Source: Pseudomonas viridiflava | GTDB taxonomy: Bacteria; Pseudomonadota; Gammaproteobacteria; Pseudomonadales; Pseudomonadaceae | NCBI RefSeq assembly: GCF_900590885.1 | Contig: NZ_UUON01000001.1 | Coordinates: 186,001 to 250,000, forward strand | Direction of reading: 5' to 3' | DNA: 64,000 bases | In this document: piece after piece, positions 60,853-64,000 of the stretch | Numbering within the stretch: the stretch's first letter is position 1 | How the letters are laid out: every line of letters begins with the position of its first letter | Notes under the pieces: model-generated | Databases searched by the model: none | What the model was told of the DNA's origin: nothing | The model's input: the letters and a program-made list of their open reading frames with translations, nothing else | Made by a program: the position numbers and the translations under genes

Positions 60853-61809
60853 ATGCTCCTGATGGATGGCTTTATCCAACAACTGCTCAACGGCTTGATG
60901 ACGGGCAGTCTCTACGCGCTGGTGGCCCTGGGTTACACCATGGTCTACGGCATTTTGCGCATCATCAACTTTGCCCATGGCGATGTGTTGATGATCGGCG
61001 CGCTGGTGGGCCTGTCGGTGATTCGCCTGGTGCAAGCGACGTGGCCGGCACTCCCGCCGGTGCTGGTGTTGCTGATTGCCACGTTGGTGGCCATGGCGTT
61101 TTGTGCGCTGCTCGCAGTGGTGATCGAACGCGTGGCTTATCGCCGCCTGCGCCATGCGCCGCGCCTGGCGCCATTGATCAGCGGGATCGGCGTGTCGCTG
61201 CTGCTGCAAACCCTCGCCATGCTGGTGTGGACCCGCAACCCGCAAATGTTCCCGCAGCTGTTGCCCCTGGAGCCGATTGAAGTGCTGGCCGGTGCCTCGG
61301 CGCACCCGGCGATCACCAACGCCACGGCGTTGACCACCATCGCCATCGCCCTGGCCGTGATGGCCGCGCTGCTGGTGCTGGTGGAGCGCACGCGCTTCGG
61401 CCGGGCCATGCGTGCCGTGGCGGAAAACCCGCAAGTCGCCAGCCTGATGGGCATCAACCCGAATCGCATTATCGTCATCACCTTCGCCATCGGCGGCGCC
61501 CTGGCGGCACTCGCCGGGGTGATGATGGCCAGCAACTACGGCAGCGCGCATTTCTACATGGGCTTTCTGCCGGGCATCAAAGCCTTCACCGCCGCCGTGC
61601 TGGGCGGTATCGGCAACCTCAAGGGTGCGATGCTCGGCGGCCTGCTGCTCGGGTTGATCGAAGCCCTGGGCACCGGCTACCTGGGCGCTGCCACCAACGG
61701 CGTGTTCGGCAGCAATTACCAGGATGTGTTCGCCTTTATCGTGTTGATCGCGGTGCTGGTGTTCCGGCCCTCGGGGCTGCTGGGCGAACGTTTGGCGAGC
61801 CGCGCATGA
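60853..61809 (+). CDS. livH: Branched-chain amino-acid-type ABC permease (LivH-like)
   Basis: 318 residues from ATG 60853; ATG 60862 (MDGFIQQLLNGLMTGSLYAL) is an equally good start, and an ORF from 60817 has no ribosome site. About eight membrane helices; GYTMVYGILRIINFAHGDVL and ERTRFGRAMRAVAENPQVAS are LivH signatures. Substrates of this class include branched-chain amino acids, urea and amides. The stop overlaps the livM start by four bases. No binding protein of the LivJ type is seen before it; it may lie beyond the right edge. Confidence 0.9.
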   Translation: MLLMDGFIQQLLNGLMTGSLYALVALGYTMVYGILRIINFAHGDVLMIGALVGLSVIRLVQATWPALPPVLVLLIATLVAMAFCALLAVVIERVAYRRLRHAPRLAPLISGIGVSLLLQTLAMLVWTRNPQMFPQLLPLEPIEVLAGASAHPAITNATALTTIAIALAVMAALLVLVERTRFGRAMRAVAENPQVASLMGINPNRIIVITFAIGGALAALAGVMMASNYGSAHFYMGFLPGIKAFTAAVLGGIGNLKGAMLGGLLLGLIEALGTGYLGAATNGVFGSNYQDVFAFIVLIAVLVFRPSGLLGERLASRA

Positions 61810-62891
61810 TCAAGTCTCTTACCCCGAATAAACGCGCGACGCTTGGCCTGCTGCTGTTCGCCGTAGCGCTGGTGCTGGCGCCGTGGATCGTCGGGCATGC
61901 CGGCGGCAACACCTGGGTGCGTACCCTGGATTTTGCCCTGCTGTACATCATGCTCGCCCTCGGCCTGAATATTGTGGTCGGCTACGCCGGGCTGCTGGAC
62001 ATGGGCTTTATCGCGTTCTACGCCGTGGGCGCCTACCTGGCCGCGTTGCTGTCGTCGCCCCATCTGCTGCAACAGTTTCCGGCCCTGGCGGCGTTGCTGC
62101 CGGCGGGCATGCACACCTCGATCTGGCTGATTTTGCCGCTCGGCGCACTGCTGGCGGCCGGCTGCGGTGTGGTGCTGGGCGCGCCAACCCTGCGTCTGCG
62201 CGGCGACTACCTGGCCATCGTCACCCTGGGATTTGGCGAGATCATCCGCATCCTGCTGCGCAACCTCGACCGCCCGGTGAATATCACCAATGGCCCCAAG
62301 GGCATTTCCCAGGTCGATCCGGTCAGCCTGCTCGGCGTGAACCTGGGCCGCACCCAGGAGCTGTTCGGCCTGCGCCTGCCGTCGGTGTACCTCTATTACT
62401 ACCTGTTCGCCGCGCTGGTGGTGTTGATCCTGTTCGCCTGCATTCGCCTGGAGCGTTCGCGCATCGGCCGAGCCTGGGTGGCGATCCGCGAAGACGAAGA
62501 CGCGGCCCAGGCCATGGGCGTGAATACCGTGCGCCTCAAGCTGCTGGCGTTTGCGATTGGCGCCGCGTTCGGCGGCGTGAGCGGCGCGCTGTTCGCCTCG
62601 TTCCAGGGTTTTGTGTCGCCGGAGTCTTTCACCCTCAATGAATCCATCGCGGTACTGGCGATGGTGGTGCTGGGCGGCATGGGTCATATCCCCGGCGTGA
62701 TTCTCGGCTGTGTGCTGCTGGCGGCGTTGCCCGAAGCGCTGCGCGCGAGCATGGGCCCGTTGCAGCAGGCGCTGTTCGGCCAGGTGCTGGTGGACCCGGA
62801 AATCATTCGTCAGTTGTTCTACGGCCTGGCGCTGATCCTGGCGATGCTCTATCGACCCGCCGGGCTGTGGCCCAAAGGAGTGGCACGATGA
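61806..62891 (+). CDS. livM: ABC permease (LivM-like)
   Basis: 361 residues with about ten hydrophobic helices. YIMLALGLNIVVGYAGLLDM and GDYLAIVTLGFGEIIRILLR are LivM signatures; WVAIREDEDAAQAMGVNTVR is the loop contacting the ATPases. It pairs with LivH to form the channel. The start and stop overlap neighbours by four bases each, so the operon is tightly coupled. Length is normal. Confidence 0.92.
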   Translation: MIKSLTPNKRATLGLLLFAVALVLAPWIVGHAGGNTWVRTLDFALLYIMLALGLNIVVGYAGLLDMGFIAFYAVGAYLAALLSSPHLLQQFPALAALLPAGMHTSIWLILPLGALLAAGCGVVLGAPTLRLRGDYLAIVTLGFGEIIRILLRNLDRPVNITNGPKGISQVDPVSLLGVNLGRTQELFGLRLPSVYLYYYLFAALVVLILFACIRLERSRIGRAWVAIREDEDAAQAMGVNTVRLKLLAFAIGAAFGGVSGALFASFQGFVSPESFTLNESIAVLAMVVLGGMGHIPGVILGCVLLAALPEALRASMGPLQQALFGQVLVDPEIIRQLFYGLALILAMLYRPAGLWPKGVAR

Positions 62892-63661
62892 ACGCACCTT
62901 TGTTGCAGATCGATTCGGTCAACAAACACTTCGGCGGCGTCGCGGCGCTGACCGACGTCAGCCTGAGCATCCAGCCCGGCGAAATCTACGGGCTGATCGG
63001 GCCCAACGGCGCGGGCAAGACCACCTTCTTTAATCTGATGACCGGCCTCTACACCCCGGATTCCGGGCGCTTTCAGCTCGATGGCCGTGAGTACCGGCCG
63101 ACCAGCGTGCACCAGGTGGCCGCCGCCGGTATTGCGCGCACCTTCCAGAATATCCGCCTGTTCAATGCCATGAGCGCCTTGGAAAACGTCATGGTCGGCC
63201 GCCACGTGCGCACGCGCAACGGCCTGTGGGCTGCCTTGAGCCGGCATCGCCGCGCCCGTGATGAAGAGGCACAAACCCGCGCGCATGCCCATCGTTTGTT
63301 GGCGTATGTGGGCCTCGCCGGTTTCGCCGACTACCGCGCCGACAGCCTGAGCTACGGCCACCAGCGTCGCCTGGAAATCGCCCGCGCCCTGGCCACCGAA
63401 CCGCGCCTGCTGGCACTGGATGAACCGGCGGCCGGCATGAACGCCAGCGAGAAAGTGCAACTGCGCAGCCTGCTGGAAAAGATCCGCGACGACGGCCACA
63501 CCCTGCTGCTGATCGAGCACGACGTAAAGCTGGTGATGGGGGTGTGCGACCGCATCAGCGTGCTCGATTACGGCCAAGTCATCGCCGTGGGGCCGCCGGC
63601 CGAGGTGCGCCAGCATCCGGCGGTGATCCAGGCCTACCTGGGAGCCAGTGCGCATGTCTGA
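62888..63661 (+). CDS. livG: ABC ATPase (LivG-like)
   Basis: 257 residues from ATG 62888 with GGAG upstream. Walker A GPNGAGKTTF, signature LSYGHQRRLEIARAL, Walker B LLALDEPAAGMN and switch LIEHDVKLVM are all intact. The LivG-type insertion is in the middle (GRHVRTRNGLWAALSRHRRA). It works as a heterodimer with LivF. The stop overlaps the livF start by eight bases. Confidence 0.93.
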   Translation: MNAPLLQIDSVNKHFGGVAALTDVSLSIQPGEIYGLIGPNGAGKTTFFNLMTGLYTPDSGRFQLDGREYRPTSVHQVAAAGIARTFQNIRLFNAMSALENVMVGRHVRTRNGLWAALSRHRRARDEEAQTRAHAHRLLAYVGLAGFADYRADSLSYGHQRRLEIARALATEPRLLALDEPAAGMNASEKVQLRSLLEKIRDDGHTLLLIEHDVKLVMGVCDRISVLDYGQVIAVGPPAEVRQHPAVIQAYLGASAHV

Positions 63662-64000
63662 ACCGCTATTGAAAGTCGACGGTTTGCAGGTGCGCTACGG
63701 CGCCATTGAAGCCGTCAGATCCCTCGACCTGCATATCGAGGAAGGCGAGCGCGTCACGCTGATCGGCGCCAATGGCGCCGGCAAGACCTCGAGCCTCAAG
63801 GCCCTGACCGGCCTGCTGCCGGCGGCCGCTGGCGAGATCCGTTTTGCCGGCCGCTCGGTGCGCGGCCAGGCGCCGGACCAACTGCTGCGCCAGGGCATCG
63901 CCATGGTGCCGGAAGGCCGCGGGATTTTTGCGCGCATGAGCGTGCTGGAAAACCTCCAGGCCGGCGCATTTTTGCGTCGTGATAACGCCCAGGTGCAACG
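63654..64000 (+). CDS. livF: ABC ATPase (LivF-like), 3' partial
   Basis: 115 codons are visible from ATG 63654 and the frame is open at the right edge. LKVDGLQVRYGAIEAVRSLD, Walker A GANGAGKTSS and MVPEGRGIFARMSVLENLQA are characteristic of LivF. The signature and Walker B are outside the window. It completes the H-M-G-F order. Confidence 0.92.
   Translation, partial: MSEPLLKVDGLQVRYGAIEAVRSLDLHIEEGERVTLIGANGAGKTSSLKALTGLLPAAAGEIRFAGRSVRGQAPDQLLRQGIAMVPEGRGIFARMSVLENLQAGAFLRRDNAQVQ

Overview
The window is GC-rich chromosomal DNA of a fluorescent Pseudomonas (P. fluorescens group), judged by the protein families present, Roc-type signalling proteins, a GlpSTPQUV-type ABC operon, short REP elements built on GTGGGAGGGGGC, and a P2-like tail cluster ending in lambda-like lysis genes. 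No species is assigned; nothing here was searched against a database.

Layout. (1) 1-11099: the right part of a contractile-tail cluster on + (gpI, fibre, glycine-rich tip candidate, chaperone, sheath, tube, E/E', tape measure, U, X, D) followed by endolysin and Rz/Rz1 spanins. No capsid, integrase or ogr gene is visible, so an R-type tailocin is more likely than a complete prophage, but the left part is outside the window. (2) 11.4-22.1 kb: a decayed SRAP peptidase, then a BvgAS-like RocA1-RocS1 phosphorelay flanked by two RocR-like EAL response regulators, and a pertactin-type autotransporter. Palindromes built from TAGGAAA/TTTCCTA lie in the noncoding gaps of this locus, which suggests one regulon. 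A 3' fragment of tRNA-Ser(UGA) at 22615-22677 probably marks the end of an integrated element. (3) 22.9-38.7 kb, all on -: a GT25 glycosyltransferase, cytochrome b561 plus catalase-like peroxidase, a pepsin-type aspartic protease fused to avidin-like domains, an MFS transporter, a hydantoin-type racemase, an outer-membrane protein, an M24 peptidase, HyuB, HyuA and a MalT-like LuxR regulator. (4) 38.9-46.1 kb: small genes, a 159-residue protein that is 37% methionine, an XRE-cupin regulator, and a TonB receptor with FecI/FecR-like proteins. (5) 46.1-54.2 kb: a sigma-54 activator divergent from a glycerol-type ABC operon, with a canonical -24/-12 promoter and an array of TGTTCA sites between them. 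(6) 54.2-64 kb: an AraC/SDR/VOC/reductase group, a deletion scar joining two gene remnants, an orphan NMT1-type binding protein, a LysR regulator and a livHMGF operon running off the right edge.

How the parts may work together. The Roc locus looks like a self-contained surface-adhesion module in which a phosphorelay controls EAL phosphodiesterases and an adhesin. The hyu cluster reads as uptake and ring-opening of cyclic ureides or lactams; the avidin-like domains next to it retain most biotin-contact residues, which raises the speculative idea of biotin or biotinyl-peptide scavenging. The sigma-54/Glp module is a regulated importer whose two ATPases appear to form one intact and one degenerate ATP site.
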